Origin: JBBDYH01 sp040901795
Lineage (GTDB): Bacteria; Planctomycetota; Planctomycetia; Pirellulales; JALHPA01
Reading direction: 5' to 3'
DNA: 64,000 nucleotides
NCBI GenBank assembly: GCA_040901795.1
Contig: JBBDYH010000037.1
Location: 1 to 64,000, forward strand
Part shown: positions 34,249 through 41,967 of the stretch, piece by piece
Layout: every line of letters starts with the position of its first letter
Position numbering within the stretch: the stretch's first letter is position 1
Made by a program: the position numbers and the translations under genes
Notes under the pieces: generated by a model
Told to the model about the DNA's origin: nothing
The model's input: only the letters and a program-made list of their open reading frames with translations
Database searches by the model: none

Positions 34249-35373
34249 GTGAAATGGTCGTGGAAGATCGCTGAGTTTTCCGGCATCGGCGTGTACGTGC
34301 ATGCGACGTTTTTGCTGGTTGTGCTCTGGGTGGCGGCCCTGCACTGGGGCGAGGATGTGACTGCAATTGTGGAAGGCGTGCTGTTCGTGCTGGCGATCTT
34401 TGGCTGCGTGGTGTTGCACGAGTTCGGACATGCGCTGATGGCCAAGCGCTACGGCATCCGTACACGCGACATTACGCTCCTGCCGATCGGCGGAGTGGCG
34501 CGGCTAGAGCGGATGCCGGACGATCCCAAGCAAGAGCTTGCCGTGGCGGTGGCGGGTCCGGCGGTGAACGTGGTTATCGCAGCGTTGTTGTACTTAGTCG
34601 TGCAATTTGTCCAGGGCGTGGATCTCTCCGGCCAGTTGGAGCGCTTGGAGCCGTTCTATCTCGGCACAGGTTCCTTCGCATACAACTTGATGGTCGTCAA
34701 CATCTTCCTGGTCGTCTTCAACATGATTCCCGCTTTTCCCATGGACGGTGGAAGAGTGCTGCGCGGCCTGTTGGCGACGAGAATGGAGTACGTGCGGGCG
34801 ACGAATATTGCGGCCAGCGTGGGGCAGTTCATCGCGTTTGTATTTGGATTCATCGGATTGTTCTACAACCCCTTTCTGGTCTTCATCGCTCTGTTCGTTT
34901 ACATCGGCGCGACACAAGAAGCCGGCATGGTGCAAATGAAGGCCGCGCTAGGCGGTATCCCCGTCGAGCGCGCGATGCTGCGGAACTTCCATGCGCTGTC
35001 CCCGCGCGACCCGCTACAGCGCGCGATCGACCTGACACTCGCTGGCGCGCAGCGTGACTTTCCCGTTTTGGACGAAGGTCAGGTGGTCGGGCTGCTTTGT
35101 CAGGAGGATTTGATGCGGGCCTTGCAGCAAACCCCTGCTGACCAGGCGGTGGCGGGCGTCATGCGCACGCAATACCAGCACTGCGAGCCGGGGGACATGC
35201 TGGAGACTGTTTTTGCACGGATTCAGGAGGACGGCGCGCATACGGTGCCGGTGGTGCGCCGCGGCGAGCTGGTAGGGCTGTTGACGATGGAAAATATCGG
35301 CGAGATGCTGCGGATCCAAGCGGCGATCGACAAGCAACGCGGAGAGGATCGGTTGACTCAGGTTGACGTTTGA
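34249..35373 (+). CDS. Site-2 protease family protein (M50) with two CBS domains
   Basis: 374 residues from GTG 34249 with AAGGAG seven bases upstream. An intramembrane zinc protease: HEFGH at residues 57-61 supplies two His ligands and the catalytic Glu, and PMDGGRVL (about 164-171) supplies the Asp ligand. Around six membrane segments are present. The C-terminal cytoplasmic part (about 235-345) has two CBS units (QRDFPVLDEGQVVGLLCQED and GAHTVPVVRRGELVGLLTME), which usually bind adenine nucleotides and gate activity. Such S2P-CBS proteins are probably energy-sensing regulators, and the substrate is unknown. Confidence 0.92.
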   Translation: MKWSWKIAEFSGIGVYVHATFLLVVLWVAALHWGEDVTAIVEGVLFVLAIFGCVVLHEFGHALMAKRYGIRTRDITLLPIGGVARLERMPDDPKQELAVAVAGPAVNVVIAALLYLVVQFVQGVDLSGQLERLEPFYLGTGSFAYNLMVVNIFLVVFNMIPAFPMDGGRVLRGLLATRMEYVRATNIAASVGQFIAFVFGFIGLFYNPFLVFIALFVYIGATQEAGMVQMKAALGGIPVERAMLRNFHALSPRDPLQRAIDLTLAGAQRDFPVLDEGQVVGLLCQEDLMRALQQTPADQAVAGVMRTQYQHCEPGDMLETVFARIQEDGAHTVPVVRRGELVGLLTMENIGEMLRIQAAIDKQRGEDRLTQVDV

Positions 35374-35431
35374 TGATCAAGCTCATAGACAGTATGTCGA
35401 TGTAGACTACAATTCAGTGGGAGGCCCTTCA

Positions 35432-35773
35432 ATGAGTCTATCGACTGCACCACAACCCGTTCCTTTGCAGCTTGATCCGCATGGCGTGGCCCGCATTGGA
35501 GGAACCCGCGTAACGCTCGATTCAGTGATCGCTGTATTCAAGCAAGGAGCCACCCCCGAAGAGATTGCCGAGAGCTTTACCACATTGAGTCTGGCAGACA
35601 TCTACTTCGTGCTCGGCTATTATCTGCAACATCGTGGCGAGGTCGAAGCTTATCTGGAAAAGCGCCACGAGGAGGCCGAGGCAATTCGGACGGAAGCCGA
35701 GCGGCGTTTTAATCTAGTCGGGCTTCGCGAGCGATTGCTGGCGCGCAAGCAGCTCAAAGACTCTTCGAAGTAA
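35432..35773 (+). CDS. DUF433 protein, putative antitoxin
   Basis: 113 residues from ATG 35432 with GGGAGG seven bases upstream. The N-terminal half is a DUF433 domain: PLQLDPHGVARIGGTRVTLD then a helix-turn-helix-like SVIAVFKQGATPEEIAESF. The C-terminal part is a charged helix (EAYLEKRHEEAEAIRTEAER). DUF433 proteins pair with DUF5615 PIN-like proteins in loci regarded as type II toxin-antitoxin-like. The stop codon overlaps the next start (TAATG), so translation is coupled. Confidence 0.85.
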   Translation: MSLSTAPQPVPLQLDPHGVARIGGTRVTLDSVIAVFKQGATPEEIAESFTTLSLADIYFVLGYYLQHRGEVEAYLEKRHEEAEAIRTEAERRFNLVGLRERLLARKQLKDSSK

Positions 35774-36123
35774 TGCGCTTCGCTACCGATGAGAACTTCG
35801 ACAACCACTTGCTGCAGGCGCTCATCCGCCGTTATTCAGATCTTAATATCGTTCGCATTCAAGACACCTTTTTGCATGGCGATGAGGATGATGAAGTCCT
35901 GCAATGGTGCGCGCAGGAAGAGCGGATCCTGTTGACGCACGATGTTTCGACACTAATCGCCTTCGCATATCAGCGAGTTGGACGCAGCATGCCGATGCCT
36001 GGGGTTTGGGAGGTGAGTCGTACGATGGCCATAACGGATATCCTGAACGACTTGGCGGTGTTGATTGAATGCGGCGGCCAAGAGGACTTTCAAGATCGAG
36101 TCATTTTTATTCCGCTAAGGTAG
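35773..36123 (+). CDS. DUF5615 PIN-like protein, putative toxin
   Basis: 116 residues, with the start codon overlapping the stop of the DUF433 gene by one base. The fold is PIN-like: an N-terminal FATDENFDNHLLQAL with the first acidic residues, then GDEDDEVLQWCAQEERIL and LLTHDVSTL with the second Asp. These acidic residues form the metal site of PIN ribonucleases. Toxicity is not proven for the family. The pairing and coupling with DUF433 support a toxin-antitoxin-like module. Confidence 0.85.
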   Translation: MRFATDENFDNHLLQALIRRYSDLNIVRIQDTFLHGDEDDEVLQWCAQEERILLTHDVSTLIAFAYQRVGRSMPMPGVWEVSRTMAITDILNDLAVLIECGGQEDFQDRVIFIPLR

Positions 36124-36138
36124 TGATCGTCATCAGCA

Positions 36139-37344
36139 ATGTTCGATGTTCCCCGAATCCAAGAGGCTGTTCGTCAACATGGCGTGGCCGGCTGGCTGCT
36201 CTACGATTTCCGCGGGCAGAATGCACTTGCACGGCGGATTGTGCAGTTTCCGAGCGATGGCCACGCGACCCGTCGTTGGCTGTACTTGATTCCCGCGGAC
36301 GGCCGGCCGCGTAAGCTCGTGCATCGAATCGAAGCGGGAGTGCTCGATCATCTTCCCGGCGACAAGCAAGTATACTTGCGCTGGCAGGAGCTCGAAGCCG
36401 GCATCCGCTGGCTGCTCGATGCTGGGACTCCCCAGTCGGCCGGTCCAAAGCGAATTGCAATGGAGTACGCAACCGGCATCTCCAATCCGTACATTTCGTG
36501 CGTCGATGCCGGAATGGTGGAGTTCGTACGGTCCTGTGGCGCCGAAGTGGTCTCCAGCGGCGACCTGGTCCAGCAGTTTGAAGCCACGCTCGATGATGAG
36601 CAATGGACCATGCACCGCGAAGCCGCACGGCACACGGAGGCGGCGTTTGGCGTCGCTTGGAAGTATATTGCCGAACGGGTTCGAGCTGACACGCCGCTCA
36701 CGGAAATCGACGTCCAGCGGCGGATCATGGGCTTCTTCACTGAGCATGAGTTGGTGACCGATCATCCGCCAATCGTGGGCGTCGGCCCACACAGCGGCGA
36801 CCCGCACTACGCCCCGACTGCAGAGTCGAACTTGCCGATCCGCCCGGGCGACTTTGTGCTTGTCGACCTGTGGGCCAAGCTTGCCAAACCGCGCTCGATC
36901 TACAGCGACCTCACGCGCGTGGGCTTTGTCGACCGCGAAGTGCCAGAGAAGTATGAACAGATTTTTCAGATCGTCGCCGCTGCACGCGACGCGGGCATTC
37001 AGGTCGTTCGCGACGCCTTTGCCGCCAGCCAGCCACTGCGAGGCTATGAAGTGGACGACGCCTGCCGGGCGGTGATCGAACAGTCCGGTTATGGAGAGTT
37101 CTTCGTCCATCGAACAGGCCATAACATTGGTGAAAACGACCATGGCAACGGCGCCCACATGGACAACCTGGAGACCCGCGAAGAGCGGCTGGTTGTCCCG
37201 CGGACGCTCTTCTCGATCGAGCCGGGCATCTACTTGCCCGAATTCGGTGTTCGCAGCGAGGTGAACGTCTTCATTGACGCGACCGGTGGCGTGCACGTGA
37301 CCGGCGGCGAGCCGCAGCGGAAGGTGTTGGCGATTCTCGCATGA
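36139..37344 (+). CDS. M24-family metallopeptidase (Xaa-Pro aminopeptidase-like)
   Basis: 401 residues. The N-terminal creatinase/prolidase-like domain covers about 1-155 and the pita-bread domain follows. The five metal ligands are visible in order: Asp in VLVDLWAK, Asp in YSDLTRVG, His in HRTGHNIGEN, Glu in FSIEPGIY and Glu in VRSEVNVF. It cleaves N-terminal residues before proline, or dipeptides ending in proline. There is no signal peptide, so it is cytoplasmic. It lies 15 bases after the DUF5615 gene and could share its transcript. A hairpin follows the stop. Confidence 0.92.
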   Translation: MFDVPRIQEAVRQHGVAGWLLYDFRGQNALARRIVQFPSDGHATRRWLYLIPADGRPRKLVHRIEAGVLDHLPGDKQVYLRWQELEAGIRWLLDAGTPQSAGPKRIAMEYATGISNPYISCVDAGMVEFVRSCGAEVVSSGDLVQQFEATLDDEQWTMHREAARHTEAAFGVAWKYIAERVRADTPLTEIDVQRRIMGFFTEHELVTDHPPIVGVGPHSGDPHYAPTAESNLPIRPGDFVLVDLWAKLAKPRSIYSDLTRVGFVDREVPEKYEQIFQIVAAARDAGIQVVRDAFAASQPLRGYEVDDACRAVIEQSGYGEFFVHRTGHNIGENDHGNGAHMDNLETREERLVVPRTLFSIEPGIYLPEFGVRSEVNVFIDATGGVHVTGGEPQRKVLAILA

Positions 37345-37365
37345 GAGCACAGTACCAAAAACGAA

Positions 37366-37395
37366 AGTACCCGGTCCATTCTGGTACCGGGTACT
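37366..37395. terminator. Hairpin between convergent genes
   Basis: AGTACCCGGT (37366-37375) pairs perfectly with ACCGGGTACT (37386-37395) around a 10-base loop. An A-rich run (CCAAAAACGAAA) lies on the left side, so it would function best for minus-strand transcripts. It lies between the M24 peptidase and the convergent CARDB-type gene. Confidence 0.6.
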
Positions 37396-37436
37396 GAGTG
37401 CGACCCCGCAGATCGTCGCCCGCGTACTGGCCAGCC

Positions 37437-39038
37437 TTAGCGGCTGGCCAGTTTGATGCTCACCCGGTCGATTAGCGCCAGGTTGTTCTCCTCGTCGCCT
37501 TCGTTCACGCGCTCGTCACTGTCCACAGCGGCAATCAAGGTGTTGAACGGCGTCGAGCTTCCGTTCGCGTCGCGGTTGAGCGACAGAGCCTCAACCGGCA
37601 ACGTCACTTCCAATATCGTCTCTTCGCCGGCGGCGAGCCGCTCGACCGTCGTGCTGGCGTGCAGCGAGCTGCTATCGATCTGAGTCGCTTTGCAGGCGAC
37701 CAGGCTGACGAGGAACTTCTCCAAGTCGCGCTTGCCGGTGTTGCGAACAGTGACCTTAAAGCGCGGTCCGAGCTTCGTATCCCGGTTACCCGCTGCCAGC
37801 ATTTCCACGTTAATGAGCTCCAGATCGAATTCCGGCTGGGCCGCTGGGTCGCGAGACAAGCCGCCTTCTGGCGCCTCGCCGGCAAGAACGTCGGCGCGGC
37901 CATCGGCCGTCGATTCGTCGTCGATTGCCTCCTCACTCGCAAGCGCTTCAGATGTCGCCTCGACGGCGGCCGCATCGGCAAGAGCATCCTCACCGTCGCC
38001 GGCCACTTCGAGCTGCGGTTTCTCACCATCCGCCGTGTCCTGCTCCGGTTCATTGAAGATGGACTCGAGGTTGATGTCCTGGTCAATCACGATCGGCTGA
38101 GTCGCGGCCACGGTCACGACTTCGGGATAAGCCGCGAATGTCACTCCGCAGGGCGAATAAGTGTAGTACGGCTGCCAGGAGTAATCGTAACTGTCATAGC
38201 AGTGATGGTTGTGGCCGTGGTCGAACCAAAATCCGCCGAGGTGCGAGCCAAGCCAGTGGTCGTCGTGGCAGTGGTTCTTGTCGTGGGAAGAACTGCCGGC
38301 GAACAAGCCCCTCTCGACACTCCTCAAGCGCGGTGTACCTCGCGCCACGTCGCCGCGTGGATTGAACGACTGCAAGTGGCCATCTCGAATGAAATCAGCG
38401 ATTTGGACTTTGCCATGGCGGCCGAGCGCTTCGCCAATCGGACCACTGACGCGCCGACCACTCTTGCCGCCCTCAATTCCGTTCACCAGGTCACGGAGCC
38501 TGTTTCGGTCAATCTTTGCAACGTCGCGCGTGCTGATGCGACCTGATTTGAAGCGGTCGGCGATGCCGGTTTGTTTGACGATCGGCGAGTTCTTGGCGCC
38601 CAGTTTGACGCCGAGCACATTCGTCAAGCGGTTGGCGCCAAGCGATCCAACGTTGGAGCGGCTCCTTGTCGAGTTGGATGCATGGCCCAACGAAGAGAGG
38701 CCCCGGCTGCGCGACACGCTGCTGTTGAGATGCCGAGCCGCGCTCTCGATCGCGGTGCCGTGTCCAAGGCTCGGCCGAGCCATGCCGCGAGCCGGGGCCG
38801 AAAAACTGCGCGGCGACATGCCGCTTGCGCCCGTACTCCGTACGTTCCTACCGCCCATACTTCCCATGCTGCGGGCCATGCCGCCGCCGAAGTTGCCGCG
38901 TGACATGCCGCCTGATGAACCACCGCGCGACATGCCACCGAACGAGCCGCCTTTGCCGGCGTTTGCCGGCAGGGATAGGCCAAGGATCGTCGTCACTGCG
39001 GCGACCAGGGTTATGAATTGCTTTATGGATCGTTTCAT
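37437..39038 (-). CDS. Secreted Gly/Ser/Met-rich protein with C-terminal CARDB-like domain
   Basis: 533 residues from ATG 39038. Signal peptide MKRSIKQFITLVAAVTTILG then LSLPANA. Residues 25-110 are dominated by GGMSRG-type repeats. A conserved-looking helical section (DRFKSGRISTRDVAKIDRNR) follows, then a His/Tyr/Cys-rich stretch (CHDDHWLGSHLGGFWFDHGH), an acidic Glu/Ala/Asp linker, and at about 405-530 an immunoglobulin-like CARDB domain (FKVTVRNTGKRDLEKFLVSL, then AAVDSDERVNEGDEENN). The CARDB fold suggests cell-surface adhesion. The His cluster could bind metal. Function unknown. Confidence 0.75.
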   Translation of the reverse strand: MKRSIKQFITLVAAVTTILGLSLPANAGKGGSFGGMSRGGSSGGMSRGNFGGGMARSMGSMGGRNVRSTGASGMSPRSFSAPARGMARPSLGHGTAIESAARHLNSSVSRSRGLSSLGHASNSTRSRSNVGSLGANRLTNVLGVKLGAKNSPIVKQTGIADRFKSGRISTRDVAKIDRNRLRDLVNGIEGGKSGRRVSGPIGEALGRHGKVQIADFIRDGHLQSFNPRGDVARGTPRLRSVERGLFAGSSSHDKNHCHDDHWLGSHLGGFWFDHGHNHHCYDSYDYSWQPYYTYSPCGVTFAAYPEVVTVAATQPIVIDQDINLESIFNEPEQDTADGEKPQLEVAGDGEDALADAAAVEATSEALASEEAIDDESTADGRADVLAGEAPEGGLSRDPAAQPEFDLELINVEMLAAGNRDTKLGPRFKVTVRNTGKRDLEKFLVSLVACKATQIDSSSLHASTTVERLAAGEETILEVTLPVEALSLNRDANGSSTPFNTLIAAVDSDERVNEGDEENNLALIDRVSIKLASR

Positions 39039-39213
39039 TTCGACACGAGCTTTCAGTTCGTTTTTGTACGTTTCGCGCCGGCCGATCACCGGCTACCTCT
39101 CTTGTGAAGCGAACGCGGCTGGGAATTGTTACGCTACGGCATCACTTTCCTTGCCCGGCCAGGGCATCTACAGTTAATAGAGTGCGCAGCAACCTCAAAG
39201 GCGAGAATCACTT

Positions 39214-40917
39214 ATGGCCAATCGCGATACGCTGGGCGGGATCATCCACACCTACCAAAAGTACGATCCAAAGCGATTTCCCAGCCCCACACAGCCGCCG
39301 CCGGACCTCGTCTCGCCGGCGCTTGAGCACATGCTAATGTATGGCGAGCTTCGCGAGCTTACCGACGAGGAACTGGCCCGCGCCATTCGGCTTGACCCGA
39401 GCCAAATTGCGGGTTTGGGACCGAGCATCGACATGCTGCGGTTCATGCTCGAAGAGCGAAAGCGGAAGATCCTTCAGACCTACGAGACCGACTCGGTACA
39501 GCAGCTCGCCGGGCGCGAGTACCGCAAGTTCGGCGAGCAGGTGCAGCCGCCGAAAAACCTCCGCGATCGCTTTCAGCGCGCCTTTCGCGATGAGCAAATC
39601 CGCGAGCTGGAGCGGCTCTACTTCGCGCATGGCGATGACCGGTCGAAGTTCGCCGGACAGATCGTCCAGTTGGCCGACAAGCTCGGCGACAAGTATCAGA
39701 TCGACGAGCTGGCGGCCAGGTACGACTTCACCGGTCAACAGTCGCTGACGATCCCCGAGGCGCTGGCTGTGAAGGAAGAGCTCGAAAAAATCGACGAGCT
39801 GCTCAAGCAGCTTGAAGAGGCTGCCAAGACGGCGCAGATCGGCATCATCGACATGGAGCTGCTCTCGGAATTCGCCGAGCCGGGAGACATCAAGCAGCTC
39901 GACCTCTTGCGGCAGCAGATCGAAGATTACACGCGCGAAATGGCCGAGCGCCAAGGACTGGAACGCAACGCCCAAGGAGAGTACCGGATTACTCCCAAGG
40001 CGTTTCGCCTGTTCCAAGGAAAGCTCTTGGAAAAGATCTTCAGCAATCTCGAGGCGGCGCGGAGCGGCCGACACCAGGGGCCAATCATCGGCGAGGGCGC
40101 CGTCGAGCTGCAGCAGACGAAGCCTTACGAATTCGGTGATTCCGTGACACACATGGACATCCCCGCATCGTTTACCAACGCCTTACTGCGCGGCGGGCCA
40201 TCGCTACCTGTGCGGCTCAAGCCGGAGGACATCGAGATCCATCGCACGCGCAACTCGCCGAAATGCGCGACCGCGGTGTTAATGGACATGAGCGGCTCGA
40301 TGCGCTACGGCGGCCAATACATCAATGTAAAGCGAATGGGCCTGGCGCTCGAAGGGCTGATCCGCAGCGAATACCCCGGCGACTTCCTGCAATTCATCGA
40401 GATGTACACGTTTGCCAAGCCTCGCCCCGCCGCAGATATCGCGTCCATGATGCCCAAGCTGGTGACGATTGGTGACTCCTGGGTGCGTCTGAAGGCCGAC
40501 ATGAGCGACCCGGACGTGAGCGAAGTGCAGATTCCGGCCCATTTCACGAACATCCAGCACGCTTTGCAGATGGGCCGGCAGTTCCTTTCCAAGCAAGACA
40601 CGTCGAACCGGCAGATGATCCTAATCACCGATGGTCTGCCGACCGCCCATTTTGAGGGGAGCATGCTTTACATGCTCTATCCTCCGGATCCGCGGACCGA
40701 ACAGGCGACGATGCGCGAAGGTCAGCTCTGTCAGCGCGAGGGGATCACGCTTAATATCTTTCTGCTGCCTAGCTGGGCGCAGTCGTCCGAAGACATTCAG
40801 TTCGCCTACCGGCTCGCGGAATCGACGAAAGGGCGCGTCTTCTTTACGGCCGGCAAGGATCTCGACCGGTACGTGGTTTGGGACTATTTGAATCGGCGGC
40901 GTTCGATTGTGGCCTGA
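39214..40917 (+). CDS. VWA-domain protein (CoxE-like)
   Basis: 567 residues from ATG 39214. Residues 1-330 are helical and charged, with no known domain. The von Willebrand A domain is at about 345-550, with MIDAS DMSGSM (near residue 353) and the third-loop ITDGLPTAH. There is no signal peptide or membrane segment, so it is cytoplasmic. Proteins of this layout usually work with an AAA+ MoxR-type ATPase on metal insertion or complex assembly. No MoxR gene is adjacent here. It is divergent from the CARDB-type gene. Confidence 0.8.
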   Translation: MANRDTLGGIIHTYQKYDPKRFPSPTQPPPDLVSPALEHMLMYGELRELTDEELARAIRLDPSQIAGLGPSIDMLRFMLEERKRKILQTYETDSVQQLAGREYRKFGEQVQPPKNLRDRFQRAFRDEQIRELERLYFAHGDDRSKFAGQIVQLADKLGDKYQIDELAARYDFTGQQSLTIPEALAVKEELEKIDELLKQLEEAAKTAQIGIIDMELLSEFAEPGDIKQLDLLRQQIEDYTREMAERQGLERNAQGEYRITPKAFRLFQGKLLEKIFSNLEAARSGRHQGPIIGEGAVELQQTKPYEFGDSVTHMDIPASFTNALLRGGPSLPVRLKPEDIEIHRTRNSPKCATAVLMDMSGSMRYGGQYINVKRMGLALEGLIRSEYPGDFLQFIEMYTFAKPRPAADIASMMPKLVTIGDSWVRLKADMSDPDVSEVQIPAHFTNIQHALQMGRQFLSKQDTSNRQMILITDGLPTAHFEGSMLYMLYPPDPRTEQATMREGQLCQREGITLNIFLLPSWAQSSEDIQFAYRLAESTKGRVFFTAGKDLDRYVVWDYLNRRRSIVA

Positions 40918-40952
40918 GTTGGAGTTCAGCCTTCAGGCTGTTAGGACGGCGA

Positions 40953-40973
40953 CAAGCTAAAGCTTGAACTCCA
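40953..40973 (-). repeat. 21-bp dispersed repeat, copy 3
   Basis: Reverse complement of the 14373 unit with all 21 bases identical (CAAGCTAAAGCTTGAACTCC plus A). A degenerate half (GGAGTTCAGCCTTCAGGCTG) lies just to its left at 40921-40940, so together they could form a larger stem. Confidence 0.85.
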
Positions 40974-41564
40974 GCCTCGGCAGCGAATCATTGCGCATCG
41001 AACCGAGGTTTGCGAAAAATAATTCAAATCACGGATTTTGCGCAGTAATTCGTCGGCGGGATGTTGGATGGTTCATCGGAAGTCCTTGCTCGATAGCTAC
41101 TTCGGACAACTGCTGGTCTAGACGGCGTCAGAATTGGTGCGCTTTTGTTTGCGCCTTAACGCGCAGATCGGTGTATTACAGCGACGAGGGCCGTCGTTTG
41201 TTTTGTTCGGCCCGTAAAATCGCGGTGTGACGCGAACTTTCATCGTGCAGTTTGTTCGGTCTCTACGGCGTCTTGGGGCGGAAAAGCGGACTCTCTTTGG
41301 CCTCGCCCGGAACAAAGTGGCGAGAATAATCGCACAATTCGGCGCGATCGGCGCAGGAAACGGGGGTTGTCTCGCGCCAAACCGCAGGAAAACGCAGGGG
41401 TGAAAGCGAACGCCAGAGGGGCGCGGCGAACTTACCGAGCCCCGGACGAAGTCTGAGCGGCACGTACCGACCGGCAAAGGCCAGCGCAGGGTTTACCAGC
41501 GATCGAATTGCCAAGGAACAACGACTCGCGCTTGCGGCGAGCGAGGCCATGAGGTATGGACATT

Positions 41565-41593
41565 AGTATATCATCACTGGTCTGGTTTGTCAA
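41565..41593 (-). promoter_or_regulatory. Consensus sigma70 promoter with no assigned gene
   Basis: On the minus strand: TTGACA (41593-41588), a 17-base spacer, and TATACT (41570-41565). Eleven of twelve hexamer positions match consensus and spacing is optimal. The predicted start is near 41558. It points into the gene-free 40.9-41.56 kb segment. The only nearby frame is a 43-codon ATG frame starting at 41563, almost leaderless. Confidence 0.6.
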
Positions 41594-41967
41594 GCTGTCT
41601 TTTTGTGCCAGGGGAGCAAGGCCCCAGCCTCGGCTGGCCGACTTTGTCTCGGCCACCTTCTGCCCCGCGACCTTTGGACAACGCCACGCGAACCTCGCTA
41701 TACTTCTTGGCATACCACAATGGACGAGCCTCAATGGCCGTGTACGTCATCCTAGATGGCAACAACACGTCCGCCAGAACCGACGATCCCGTCATGAGCT
41801 CCAAGAACGGCTACAACAGCAAAGGCGTACACCGAACTGCTCAAGAAATCTTCGACACGATCCCGCAAGCAAGTCCGCCACGTCGTCCTCGGCCTGGCTC
41901 TAACGCTTGCCCAGGCTGTGTTTGACAAGCATCAGCGCGTGCGATCGTCGGTTTTAGCCGGAGTTGT

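Larger units (their letters stand above)
40918..41967. other. 1-kb gene-free region left of the helicase/GHKL module
   Basis: No convincing gene on either strand. It starts with the 21-bp GGAGTTCAAG-type repeat in inverted orientation, holds a consensus minus-strand promoter at 41565-41593, and ends at the helicase start. Several open frames of 70-120 codons cross it, but their products are Arg/Pro/Ser-rich. It may contain a non-coding RNA (see the promoter entry) and a control region for the helicase operon. Confidence 0.5.

Noticed and set aside
37659..38546. 295-codon plus-strand frame inside 37437-39038
   Set aside because: Antisense shadow of the secreted CARDB-type gene, which has a signal peptide and clear domains.
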